The position numbers were made by a program, and so were the translations under genes. Of a stretch of 64,000 nucleotides of DNA, positions 1-10,539 are shown piece by piece. How positions within the stretch are numbered: the first letter of the stretch is position 1; the number at the start of each line of letters is the position of its first letter. The stretch spans positions 41,602,001 through 41,666,000 of the forward strand of contig OX579635.1 of NCBI GenBank assembly GCA_951230915.1, given 5' to 3'. This DNA is from Antitrichia curtipendula (taxonomy: Eukaryota > Streptophyta > Bryopsida > Hypnales > Leucodontaceae). The notes under the pieces were generated by a model. The model made no database searches. It saw only the letters and a list, made by a program, of their open reading frames with translations, and was not told the origin of the DNA.

Positions 1-309
1 TTTAGGCATAGTGGAATACCTTTTTTCAAAAAAAATTTAACTAAAAAAAGTTGGGAAATCAAGCTAAGTTTCATCTCCAAAAATCCGTTTTAGATTTAAA
101 TCTTCCACTCAAAAGTTATGGACAAATTTCAGAGAGGATGTATGAAAATGTAAAAAAAAATCCTTTCAAACCCCTCTATGAAATTTGTCTATAACTTTTG
201 ATTGGAAGATTAAAATATCAAACGGATTTTTGGAGATGAAATTTAACTTTATTCTCCAACTTATTTTAGTTCAAAATATTTTGAAAAAAGTTATTTTACT
301 ATGCCTAAA
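1..309. mobile_element. Foldback MITE-like inverted repeat
   Basis: The two arms are near mirror images. TTTAGGCATAGT opens the window and its complement ACTATGCCTAAA closes the unit at 298-309. Internal blocks such as the stretch around 80-140 pair with 185-240. There is no coding capacity. The left flank, and so any target duplication, lies outside the window. Confidence 0.75.
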
Positions 310-671
310 TGAGGTCTGAAATTATAGTTTTAACACAATTCCTACTTTAGACTTAACTATGAGCGGTTGAGAAATTACAAACTCTAAATTACTTATCCTA
401 CATGGGTTGTTCTACCTCCTACCACCCCATATGTACATAAAGAATTGTCTTCTAATTCCAATTTACAAAATATGAATGATTACAAAGCAATGTGCGGGAA
501 TTCAAACATTGAATTAATTGACCTCAATGAATTGATTGGTTTAAAGCCATTTTCATCTTTATTGCTTGAATTGGGTGTGTTCAATTTCCCAGTTACCTGA
601 TTGTGCAGTCATGACCTTGGCACTGAGCAGAAGTCTGACATTATTGACGCGTGGCTTATTAGCTAATGTTG

Positions 672-691
672 GGTGTGGAATATTCCACACC
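672..691. repeat. Perfect 20-bp palindrome
   Basis: GGTGTGGAATATTCCACACC equals its own reverse complement. A related palindrome built on the same GTGGAAT core follows 16 bp later at 708-737. Confidence 0.85.
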
Positions 692-707
692 ATTTCATCC
701 TTTGGAT

Positions 708-737
708 GGAATGATGTGGAATATACCACATCATTCC
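708..737. repeat. 30-bp imperfect palindrome
   Basis: The arms GGAATGATGTGGAAT and ATACCACATCATTCC pair except at one position near the centre. The core repeats the GTGGAAT motif of the palindrome at 672-691, so the pair may be a duplicated site. Confidence 0.8.
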
Positions 738-1406
738 GTCAGAGGCAAGGCAGCTCCTCTCACAGCTCATGTATGTTATGTGGCGAGTTTCCCGACTTCC
801 TTTAGTCAACTCTTGGGGTGCATTGACAGGTTTACCCACAGAACGAAGAGCTTCAAGGGCCCTACAAGAAAGCCTTCAGCACTCTCTGGTGCCTCCTTGA
901 AGACTCTGGCTGGCTTCTCAAGCAACCTAGAGCCGAGATTCCTGAGGTACGGCTCCTGCTTTCTGGTGCCATTTTTAATGCAGGCTTGATTTAGGTCATG
1001 GCGGATAATGTATTGTATCGCCGTAGGAACAAAGATGACGCAACAAACCTGATTTTGACGTTGTGGGTCATCCGTGGCAGGTGGATGACGAACCAGGCGA
1101 ACTAGAACTGGAAATCAGATTCAGTTCAAGGAGGGAGGTCAAATAGGCAGTGTAGGTTTACAGAATAGCCAACAGCCAAGTCTGGTTCCATGGAATTGCT
1201 GGGTATAATTGAGCTCATGTATTCTTGGATTTATGGAATGTAGAGTGTGAATTTTGTGTTTATCGCTAAGTGAGTGTTCAGCAGATGGATTGTGAGACAA
1301 ATTTTACTATACCTATATTTAGAAATTTGGTATTAAATAGTTTTCTAAAATTGGGAAGAAACAGTTTTAATGGCTCTTCTGAGAGATGCCAGGTATCTTC
1401 CCCATT

Positions 1407-1450
1407 GGTTCCTTCGTGTAGTGGTTATGACGTTCGCTTAACTTGCGGGG
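1407..1450 (+). tRNA. tRNA-Val(AAC)-like 5' fragment, possible SINE head
   Basis: The sequence carries the tRNA-Val acceptor/D-arm signature GTGTAGTGGTTATGACGTTC, which resembles a pol III A box, and then GCTTAAC with an AAC anticodon. The anticodon-stem 3' side is imperfect, and no convincing B box or acceptor 3' half follows. It is therefore a tRNA-derived fragment and not a functional tRNA gene. Confidence 0.55.
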
Positions 1451-2149
1451 ACTATTAAGTTACGAGGAAGCTGGATTTTCAATAACTTTCACACTGCCGT
1501 AGTGTGATAGGTTGCGTTCTTAGTACAAATAGAAAGCTTTATGCACAAAGGATTCTATATTATGAAACATGCACAAATAGAAAGTTGTATAGACGGATTG
1601 CATGAATAGAAAGCTTTGTACGCGAAGGAGTTCAAGGGCTTTGTTTCATGGCTTTTGGACATGTGATGTGAAAGTTATGATGTTTTTTAAATAAAATATA
1701 ATTTAATTCTATTTTCGAATCCATAAAAACTGTTAATCCCAATAACTTTTACACGGTAATTCATAACAAAACACAATATTAGTGAATTTTCAAACTCATG
1801 AGATATAAAATGAATACAAAAAGTAGAAATTGTTGTGGCACTTCATTATTATGTATTTGGAAATTTAAAAATATTTTTAGCCTTTTTTTATAATCTAATC
1901 GAACCTATTAGTGGAAAAAACTTTTGATTTAAGTAATTTTTTTTTCAAGATTTTTTAGTAAGTATAATGAGATTTCATACTTAGAATTTTAAGGTAAGAT
2001 TTTCTCAAATCTTAAAAAAAATGACTCCATACCTTCATATGTTTTATACTTCATTCCAAAAAAAATCTCTAGGAAGTCATAAAAAATAGTATGTAAACAT
2101 TTGTTAGATCATTCATGTGTTCCATAGTTTTGGGCTAGCCCATCTACCT
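1451..2149. other. AT-rich, no feature recognised
   Basis: A repeated phrase of the type cacaaatagaaag(c/t)t is seen near 1525-1615. There are no open frames of note and no structured repeat. Confidence 0.5.
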
Positions 2150-2450
2150 CTAGTATGCCCAATTGTATTCAAGAAAACCACTCATGGATTATGGAAGGGC
2201 TCCAATAAATAAAATGGTTAGTATGCATCCTTCTCTTATTCTTTTTTAGCATTCCACAATTCAAATGCCGATTGTACTCATGAAAATCACTCATGGATCT
2301 TGAAAGGGCTCTAAGAAAATACAATGGTTAGTGTGCATCCCTTTTTTTTTGTTCTTTAAAATTCTGCAATTTAAATGCTAATTATCTTCAAATAAATCAA
2401 CCACATATCTTAGAGGGCTTAAAGAAATAAAATGGTGAATTTGCATCTGC
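2150..2450. repeat. Diverged direct repeat, about 110 bp, three copies
   Basis: The phrase CTCATGGAT...GAAAGGGCTC...AATGGTTAGT.TGCATCC occurs near 2181 and 2290, with a weaker third copy near 2400. The spacing is about 110 bp and the copies are diverged. Confidence 0.6.
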
Positions 2451-2739
2451 GGATCTTCTTAAGTTTGAGTGTAAGAGTTTCAACTCCAATGCCACATATG
2501 TATGAAATTGAGAATTATGTGAATTTTAGTCCATGATAAAGAATTTAATGTCACCTCAACTTTTTTTATAAACCATTGTACATCTTACATAAAATGTGGC
2601 TATTTAAGAATATGTAGGTTTGAGAATCATACATATGAGCTGCCAATATTTAAATCCAGACTATTTTGACTGTAGAGAAAGAATTTTATGCTGAATTCAA
2701 TTGTAAGAAGCCCTAAGGAATCCAAGATCTCTGTTGGAT

Positions 2740-3185
2740 TTTGTCCGTGCCCCAACCTTTTTGCCCATCGTCCCCGCCTAGGCCTCAGAGTCCATGCCAT
2801 AGCATCTCCGCCCAGACCTTAGATTCCACGCCTAGCCTTTGCGTTCGCACCCAATGCGCGTCCCCGCCCAACTGGCAGAGTCCTCGCCCAGCCTTCGCAT
2901 TCGTGCCCTAGTGTCCTTGCCCTGCCCTGAGAGTCCCCGCCTAGCCTTTGTGTCTACATCCAACGCACTTCCCTGTTGGAGTCGTAGAGTCCATGCCCAG
3001 CCGTTGCGTCCGTACCCTAGAGTTTTTGCCTAGGTCGTAGAGTCCGAGCTGATTCTTGCGTCGTGTGCAGGCGCAATGTCACCGCCAAGTCTAGTGTTTG
3101 CGCCTCATCCCAGCGTATCTGCCTTTGCGCCTGTGCCCAGTCACCTAGCGCTTCCGCCCTATCTTAGCGTCTCTGCCCAGACCTA
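2740..3185 (+). repeat. GTCCNCGCCC-type GC-rich array upstream of a hAT fragment
   Basis: Degenerate iterations of GTCC(C/G)CGCCC or GTCCATGCCC occur every 15-30 bp in an otherwise AT-rich region. The array lies just upstream of a BED-finger hAT fragment. The intact-frame relative has the same arrangement (array 35700-35975 before the transposase at 36238). It is probably the subterminal or promoter repeat of that hAT family. Confidence 0.7.
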
Positions 3186-3455
3186 AGGTGAGTACATAAG
3201 GAGCATGCAGCAGTAGTAGATGTCATGCTTTTTGTCCATGATTATTCTCTTGGACTTCATTTTGAGCTCTATGGTTGAGTCATATTTGATAAAAGGCGGC
3301 CCTGATTTTGCACTGAGGTGATGTTAAAATTATTTCAAATAGAGAATTGGCACAAACAACTGTTACTTGTACTAAGTCTTTGAACCTAAATCATTTTATT
3401 CCTACCCTGAAGAGGAAGGCATACATATCATTTTTCCACCACTATGGCAACATCA

Positions 3456-3796
3456 TGGAAACAGACAAAAGAGTAGTACCATGGTATAGTTTTTTAGAGG
3501 ATGGAAAGAAGGTTTGCTGCCATTTTTTTGGTGTGACATTCAGCTACAAAAGCGAGTGAGCTTCCCAACACTTGGGTTACAAGTTGAAGTCAAAGAGGTC
3601 GTTGTGTCGTAGCATACCACAGACTGTGCGGCAAGAGTTTGTCAATTGTGCAAGATTTGTCCTAATACAAATGAATGCGCAAGACTTCAAAGACTTGGAG
3701 TCCAATTCTAGCAGTCCATCCATGACTATTTCAATGCCAAGCTCAAGCCAATCCACTCAAAACCAAGTATCCGGGGGTGGGGGTGGCTGGAGATAG
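3456..3796 (+). pseudogene. 5' fragment of a hAT transposase (BED finger)
   Basis: From an ATG at 3456 the frame encodes a BED-like N-terminus (VPWYSFLEDGKKVCCHFF), then FSYKSE and a TGA at about 3557. The same frame continues with the basic segment SLCRSIPQTVRQEFVNCARF and a Ser-rich linker (SSSQSTQNQVSGGG). The same order occurs in the transposase at 36238 and 51790-52060. The first zinc-ligand pair is altered (CCHFF instead of C-x2-C) and the copy stops at a Gly run with no DUF659 core. The upstream sequence 3230-3455 also resembles 36040-36237. This is a truncated and decayed second copy of the giant element's transposase family. Confidence 0.75.
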
Positions 3797-3839
3797 AAGA
3801 AATTCAAATGAAGAACCAGAGCATCTCCACCAGGATTGT

Positions 3840-4250
3840 CCCCGTCACGTCCTGTCCGTCCGGATGTCCGGACGGACGTCAGGATTCAACCCCGGCATCC
3901 GTCAAGATGAAATCTGGACGAGAACTGTTGACATAGGATGAAAACTATAGAAATGAATGGACGTTTATCGTCGAAGGGCGCGCTGGACGAGCGAGCTTCC
4001 GTTGACGGGTATCTGGACGGGCGTGATGGACGGGTATGTGGACGGAAAACTGGACGGGCATGTGGACGGGCGGGATGGACGGGTATGTGGACGGAAAACT
4101 AGACAGGCATGTGGACGAGCATCTGGACGGGTAACTGGACGGTTCTGTGGATGGGCATGTGGACGGGCGGGTGGACAGACATCTGGACGGGTAATTGGAC
4201 AATTCTGTGGACGAAAAAATAGACGGGCATTTGGATGGGTTTTTTGCCTA
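3840..4250 (+). repeat. GGACGG short-period GC-rich array
   Basis: Units such as GGACGGGCATGTGGACGG recur with 12-18 bp spacing. The array begins beside AGAGCATCTCCACCAGGATT near 3820, which resembles plant DNA-transposon ends. I could not find a convincing opposite terminus, so it is listed only as a repeat. Confidence 0.65.
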
Positions 4251-5526
4251 AATGCCCGAGGCACCCAAATCTGGTGTTGGCAAAACTTTGAAGTTAAATA
4301 AAACCTAACCAAGTTGCTATTTTTAGTAGTACCCAAGTTGCTATTTTTAGGAAGTTTTTTTTGAAGTCTAGTTATAGCATCAATAGTCTATTTTTAAAAA
4401 TAAATGATAGTGATTTTTCGTTTCAAGACTTTGTGCAAGGGTACCCATTGCAATCTTGACTTCTTGTAGCATTGAGAGCTTTAGGAAATGTGCCTCGAAA
4501 ACACTAGATCTTGGAGAAAAGATCACATTCAAAATTTATTTAAAATTAAAAAAAAATATAGAGTATATTTTTAAAAGCCATAAATTGATTGGGGTTATAC
4601 ATGTTAGGCAATTTAAACTCATATTTTTTTTGTCAAAAACTTTTTAAATTTGACTTGTGAAAACTGAAAAGAGGATTGGAAGACTTCACATTATTTTTGT
4701 AGTTTTAACACCCTCATGTTCAAACATTATAATCTTTTACTCTATAAGTGATATTGTTGTATTTTAGCAACCTATGAGATTTGTAACATGTCTTGTTTGA
4801 ATTTATACGATTACAATTTATACGGTTACAATTTATTTTTAATTGATACACCTAGTCACCTAATCAAAATGTTGACATTTTGTTCAATTTAGAGCAAATT
4901 CGTAGAAGCTCAAAACATGACTTGGGCATCTAGGATTCTAGGGATTAAAGTTTGTTATTGAATTTCTAATTAGAGAAGTTGCTAAATTGATTTTACACTG
5001 ACTATATGGCAAGAAATTCAAAAATATTAATCCATGTAGGCCCTATGCTAATTATTGCCAAAAAAACCTCCAAGTTGTCATTTCACCATGTTCATCTTGA
5101 AATGAAATGAAAAGAAAAAATTAGAATCTATTCAATTTAAGACTTTCAAGTATAGGATCGCCATTCATAAAGTCATTCATTTCAATTGATTTTCAAATAA
5201 ATTTCATGTAGCGTGACCTTGTCAAGTTAGCAATTGCAAGATATTAGACTTTGATCATTTGATTTCCATAATGCCATTTGAGAAAAAATTGAAAATGTTC
5301 AATACTTTAATTTGTAAACTTTGGATTTAAAAATAAATATGAGGGAGTAGTCAATCAATAGTCCAACTAAAAAAAGATTAAAACTAATAGAACAAAATTT
5401 ACAAAACGTGAATTATTTTTTGGTTTAATTCTAAAGACTTAAAGGAGATTTCATCAAATATGAAGCAATAAAATAATTTTTTAATTATTTCTTGCTTTGG
5501 TAAAGAATTTCCATTGTTTTTATTTC
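4251..5526. other. AT-rich, no gene recognised
   Basis: There are no open frames with family resemblance and no tandem structure. The short frame at 4456-4647 is low complexity. Confidence 0.5.
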
Positions 5527-5847
5527 TTAGCCCCTAAAGTAACATACTCTCATTGTCCTTGCTGCAAGGGACAAAATGGATTTTCGATAGGCTCCTATGA
5601 TCTCATTTTTTACTGAAACTTTTTCATAAGAATGATTAAATAGAATGATAGATAAACTTATGAGTTATTGAGTTTATTCATAATACAATTTCTATTCCAA
5701 TCGGTGCCTAGGAGCAAAGGGTATGCCACAATAACTTCAAACAGGGGAGATCGGGACACCAGGCGGTCCAAGACTCGGGTAGACAAAAAATCCACAAAAA
5801 AATGAAATACAAATTTGTATATTTTTTTCCAGTTGGATTATATTTTC
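5527..5847 (+). mobile_element. Left half of a TTAA-type MITE split by the giant hAT
   Basis: It starts with CCCCTAAAG and follows the better preserved copy at 13830: the GGACAAAATGG block, the GGCTCCTA(C/T)G block and the CGGTGC block. It stops at TTATATTTTC next to the hAT terminus at 5848. The missing right half resumes at 54879. The terminus is degenerate (TTAG instead of TTAA). Confidence 0.7.
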
Positions 5848-6300
5848 CAGGGTTGTCACACCGGGCAAGTCGCCTGCCTGCCCGGTTCGCCCGTCCGATT
5901 GAGGCTTCGCCCGTCCGATGTAGTCAACATGTTGTTGACTTTATGTGAATTAAAAAAAAAGGTTGACGTGGAATTACTTGGCTGCCAACTCAGACTCCGG
6001 GCGCAGACTTAAGTCGAACAAGGCGCGGACTTAACGGCGGGCGCGGACTTAAACAGGACGGGGCACGGGCTTATGTGTGGGCGCAGGCTTAATTCGGGCA
6101 GAGCGCGAATTTAAGTCAGGGCACGGACTTAAACAGGACGGGTGCGGACTTAAGTCGGGCAGAGTGCGAACTCGTGTCAGGGCGCGAACAGAATACGGCA
6201 AGGGCGTGGACTCATGTCAAGGCGCGGACTGAAGTTCGATTGGGCGCGAACTTTAACATAGGCGCCAACGGTATTTGGTTGGGGCATGGACGCTGCTGCT
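5848..6300 (-). repeat. Left TIR and G-rich subterminal array of the giant hAT
   Basis: After the 13-bp terminal repeat come GCCCGTCCGA motifs. From about 6000, GGGCGCGGACTTAA-type units repeat every 20-35 bp. They read as TTAAGTCCGCGCCC on the minus strand, the mirror of the array at 54220-54725. Confidence 0.8.
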
Positions 6301-6724
6301 CATTTTCCTCTTGGGAAGTGCTACATTGTTACATCCCTGATTCCCTGCCTTTTTGAAGCCAAACATTTTTGGATTAAAACTTGGTAGTTACATACACATT
6401 TATACATTTATACAACAGGCATTTGTTTATTATTTTGTATCTTCTATTTGCGCCAAATGTTTGATTTAGGGTTATAATTGCATCGTTCAAGAGTTTGGAC
6501 ATACATAGGTCATCAATTTTTACTTCATGCCAAAAAAAACAAAAATAGTAACTGGAAAGAATAGTCTTTTGAATATATCCGTAGTTTTATATATGGAACA
6601 GTGTTTGGCTGAGCCGATGAGGCCAAATGTACATGATCCTCTCTGAGGATAATAGATTAACAACGTTAACCTTTTCCTTCAACCTAACTTTCACTTGCCG
6701 AACTTTCTAGAGTGAAAAAAAAAA
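6301..6724. other. AT-rich spacer, no gene recognised
   Basis: This spacer lies between the left subterminal array and the 3' end of the minus-strand kinase-like gene. I see no motif apart from A/T runs. Confidence 0.5.
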
Positions 6725-8310
6725 TTACGGTCTCCGATAACAACACTCAGGCATAATCCAGCAGTACGGTGCCATCCTCAATTTATTAAGAACATCCGGG
6801 ATGGACGCCCTTCCTTGCGGATCTTCGTTTTGAAGGCTTTTCAATTTCACTAGTTGGTTTGTATATTTCCACACCTGATCCTTGCGAAAATAAACTGGAT
6901 CCCACTCTTGTTTCCAGATTTGAGCTGCTATCCATCCTGTGGCATATGCATCAACAGCTTTAGAGTATAAATGTTTTTTTCCATGACCTCCAGTGAGTTA
7001 GTTGAGCCTTGCTCTCCGTACAAATAGAACAATTCCGGAGCAGCAAACCTTCGAGCTGCTTTCTCCTTATTAAGTGCCTCCTACTTTCGGTAATCGTATC
7101 TTGATGGCGCGTTGTCTAGGACTCGACTAGAAAGTTCCCAATCACAAATCTCCAAATATACTTTCTCTTTTTTCCATGGAGCAAAATGGAGCAAAATATT
7201 GGATGTAGATATGTCGTTGTGTATGTAGTCCGCCTCGTGGCATTTGCCCACAATAACCAGCAATGACAATGCCAAGTTCACTCGATTTTTGCGGAATGTG
7301 GCAACCCACTGCAACTCGTCAATTGTCAATTGGGTATCCGTCATCTTCACAATGTCATCCACTTCCATTGATTCGGGAACTTTGGAATCGTATTTGCTTA
7401 GGAAATTAATTAAAGAGCCGCCATTCCACCAAAGCGAATAGCCTTCCATCGTTTTCGGATGCATGTATGTCAACATGATGATGCCGGGATGCTTCACCGG
7501 ACATCTTGTAGCCTCAACCAACATCTTGCAACGTTTTGCCTTTTGATCTGTGGTCTTCAAGTGCTTTCCCGCAAACTCGAGCCAGGTGGGGATGTTCGCA
7601 AGTTTCGTAAGCCGCACCTTCCTCACGTGCCCGTAGGTACCTTCAGCCTCTCATCCTGGCATTGTTACCACTTTTACCAACGGTGATAGCCAATACATTG
7701 ATCCGCTCACACATTCATCCAAAAAATTTTCTTCCTGTGTTTCTTTCCACCGTTGTTTTGTTTTATGGCGACTTACGCTAAAGTTACGACACTAAGTCTC
7801 AACTATGCGTAATTTTGAAACAAATTTTAGATCTGCTTCATCCTAATTGCTCTTGTCCTCTTTCTTTTTCATACAATAACGCCAATTGTCCACAACATTG
7901 GTAGTTAGTTGAACCACCGTGTTATCCAAGAAGTCTGAGTATAACCAATAATCTGTGCAATTGTTGAACTGCTCAGATGCGGCGAACTTCTCGTCAAGCT
8001 CTCTCCGTAAATGCTCTACTAACGCATCGTAACCTTCGACATTCCTGTTCACATAGTTTCTCTCCAACGATGCAATGCTTCGCACTCTGTAGAACTCCAC
8101 CAATATTAGCCTAGCTTCATTTAAATATTGTAGTGGAGGCCAATTCGGATTCGGCAGCTTCTTTGCCCTCTTCTTCCTTGATGACGATGAAGGCTGTGAT
8201 GAACCTGGCACCAATGACGTGTGTGTTGGTGGAAGACTTTCTTCATCAATCTGCTCCATGTCCACGAGCAGTGGACGCTTCCCAGATGAACCACTTCCTT
8301 CTGCTTGCAT
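6725..8310 (-). pseudogene. Family B: helical N-terminal domain plus protein-kinase-like domain
   Basis: One minus-strand frame runs from ATG 8310, with stops at TAG 7843-7845, a TAG and a TGA before the kinase, and a TAG at 7078-7080. A frame change at an A-run near 6975 leads to the natural end at 6725. The first ~155 codons have a Ser-rich acidic start, a basic cluster (RKKRAKK) and a helical block of ~100 residues. The kinase part shows a glycine loop (EGTYGHVRKV), AGK as the likely VAIK lysine, HNDISTSNILLHF as catalytic loop, DWE in place of DFG, APELF, and a C-lobe ending near the stop. The start at 8310 lies downstream of TATA 8508-8515. The paralogue at 61237 supports treating both parts as one protein. 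The degenerate DFG makes activity doubtful. This copy is decayed. Confidence 0.8.
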
Positions 8311-8507
8311 ATTGAAATCGTATTCTTTATATATGATTGGTGAGTAATCTGAAGTGATGTCCGTTGGAAAAAATGACAAAAAACCCGGATATGCTCTTAG
8401 GGCCAAGCCCCAAACTCCATTAATCTCCTTTATTAGACCCCTGAGTGAGCTAACGTGGGAGGCATCCAGAGAGGGCTTGGCAAGGGATAACTGGAGTGTG
8501 CAGGGGA

Positions 8508-8515
8508 TTATATAG
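8508..8515 (-). promoter_or_regulatory. TATA box of the family B gene
   Basis: The minus strand reads GGACTATATAATCCCC, about 200 bp before ATG 8310 and directly downstream of the GC-rich array. Family A has almost the same core, ACTATATAAGTCCC, at 10399-10412. Confidence 0.65.
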
Positions 8516-8790
8516 TCCCCGCCCCTTGAACCCGCTTGCGCCCGACTACGTTCCCGCCCTGTCCCCAACGTTCCCGCTCGACGTCCGCGCGCGCACAATT
8601 TGAGTTCCCGCCAGCTCCAACAGCGTCCCCGCACTGCAACTGCGTCCGCGCCATAGTCTGTAACGTCTCCGCCCATGCGGTTTGGAGTCCCCGCCCGTCC
8701 TTTTTGAGTCCCCGCCCGTCGGATTATATCCGGGATCGATGGCACCCCTGCCCTGTCTATGAAGTCCCTGCCCGGTCGATGAAGTCGCCA
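8515..8790 (+). repeat. GTCCCCGCCC array upstream of family B gene
   Basis: About ten iterations of GTCCCCGCCC, GTTCCCGCCC or GTCCCTGCCC are spaced 18-30 bp apart and end at the TATA box of the minus-strand gene. Confidence 0.8.
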
Positions 8791-8819
8791 TTTTTATTTT
8801 TATTTTTCTATTTTCTTGA

Positions 8820-10170
8820 ATTCAGGGCCTTTTGGGGGGGAAAATTAATTCTTTTGGTTGACGCCCTATTTCCAAGGGTAATTCTAGATAAAATTTTAAT
8901 GTCCCTTTCTTTACCCTATATTTTTGGATACGATTATTTGATTCAGGTCAATTTTTTATTTCTTTTACATACCCTATTTTCTTGGGTATATATCTTTGAT
9001 TTATGTGTGTTTTTTATTTTATTTTTTATACCTTTTGGGGGGGATTAAGACATTAAGCCATGTTGGTTAGTATAAAAAATTCATTTTGTTTCACTTTCAT
9101 ACACAATTTGTTTCTTTAAGTAGGTCTCTTTGGTTTAGGTGACATTTTTCTTTTTTTTAAATCCTATTTTGTTTAGTTTAGGTACTCTGGTGGAAAACTT
9201 TAAAAAAAATCTTATTGTTCACGCCCTATTTTTGGATGTGGTTCATGTTTGTTTAGTTCAATTCTGCATTTATTTTTTTGCAACCTAATTTTTTTTTATA
9301 GATTTTTCTTATTTAGGGGAGAATTTTTTTTTTCACACCCTATTTTCTTGCATATGTCCCTTTGGTTTAGGTGTGATTTTTATTTCATTTTTTACACCTT
9401 ATTTTTTAGATTAAGCCAATAAAACACGTTGGATAATATAAAAGATCCATTCTTCTTCACACACTTTTTCTTTTAAGTTTCAAGGACTCTAATGGAAAAA
9501 AAATTATTCTTATTGTTCACACCCTAATTTTTGGGGTAGTTCTCTTTGGCTTAGGTGAAATTTTTATTTCTTTTTCCACACCTTATTTTTTGGAATATGG
9601 CTCTTCGGTTTAGGTGACATTTTTATTTCTTTTTTCACACCCTATTTTAATGACAAGACACTTTGGTTAATATTAAACCTTTTTAAGACATCAAACCCTA
9701 TTTTTTTTGCTAGATCTCCTTGGTGTAGGTGAATTCTTTATTTCTTCTTCCACACCTTATTCTTTTGGATAGGTCTCTTTGGTTTCGGTGAGATTTTTAT
9801 TTCTTTTTTTTCTTCTTTTTTTTTGGGGGGGGGTGAACAAATGATAGACCCATTGCATTAAAAAATAAATAAAAAATACAGAAATAGCCAAGCCCCAAAG
9901 GCTGATCAAATGAAAAAAATTGAGCAAAACAATTTAGTTCTTTTTTCACACCCTCTTTTCCTGTAAAGGCATCTAAACAATTTTGTTCTTATTGTTCACA
10001 CCGTATTTCGTGGAGTACGTCTCCTTGGTTTAGGTGAAATTTTGTCTTTCTTTTGGCACATCCTATACTTTGGCACATCCTATAGGTCTCTTACTTTCTT
10101 TGATGTACTTGAAAATTTTATTTCCTTTTCCAGACCCTATTTTTGGTATTAGACCTCAACTTCCCTTTTT
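8820..10170 (+). repeat. T-rich degenerate repeat in the B/A divergent intergenic region
   Basis: The phrase TTGGTTTAGGTGAAATTTTT followed by CACACCCTATTTT recurs roughly every 60-110 bp with heavy divergence. It separates the B-side array from the A-side array. There is no coding capacity. Confidence 0.7.
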
Positions 10171-10194
10171 TTAAATCTTCTTACTTTCTTCACC

Positions 10195-10408
10195 TTACAT
10201 CCCCGCCACTACGGAGAACTGTCCACGCCCAGACAGTTTTGCGTCCCCGTCTTGACGCAACTATGTCCCTGCCCAGACGCGATTACATCCATGCCCTGTC
10301 TTTGCGTCCGCGCCCTAACGCGATTCCGTCCTCGCCCATGCCGTTCCGTCCACACCTAGCGCGACTGCGTCCCCGCCCAGTGCTTGCGCCCCCCAACGAC
10401 TATATAAG
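10195..10408 (+). promoter_or_regulatory. GTCCCCGCCC array plus TATA box of family A gene
   Basis: Repeated GTCCCCGCC(C/A) and GTCCGCGCCC units run up to about 10395. TATATAAG at 10401-10408 follows, about 130 bp before ATG 10540. The layout mirrors that of the family B promoter on the other strand. Confidence 0.75.
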
Positions 10409-10539
10409 TCCCTACCCATTCACGCACTTCTTGCCTCACAACTTCCTGGGTCCTCCAATTCTTCATTGAGCTGGTTGCTTGGGCGGCTTTGTGGGGTCTT
10501 ATTTATTACACACCCGTACTTTTCCAAAGTCCACAAGCG

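Larger units (their letters stand above)
310..1406. other. No gene recognised; two long palindromes
   Basis: Short open frames exist between 566 and 989, but they show no recognisable domain and no support from a paralogue in this window. A perfect 20-bp palindrome lies at 672-691 and a 30-bp palindrome with one mismatched base pair at 708-737. I see nothing else. Confidence 0.5.

Noticed and set aside
8546..9048. ORFs on both strands around 8536-9048 and the N-terminal extension of the 7843-8745 frame
   Set aside because: They cross the GC-rich array and the TATA box. The supported start of the minus-strand gene is ATG 8310.
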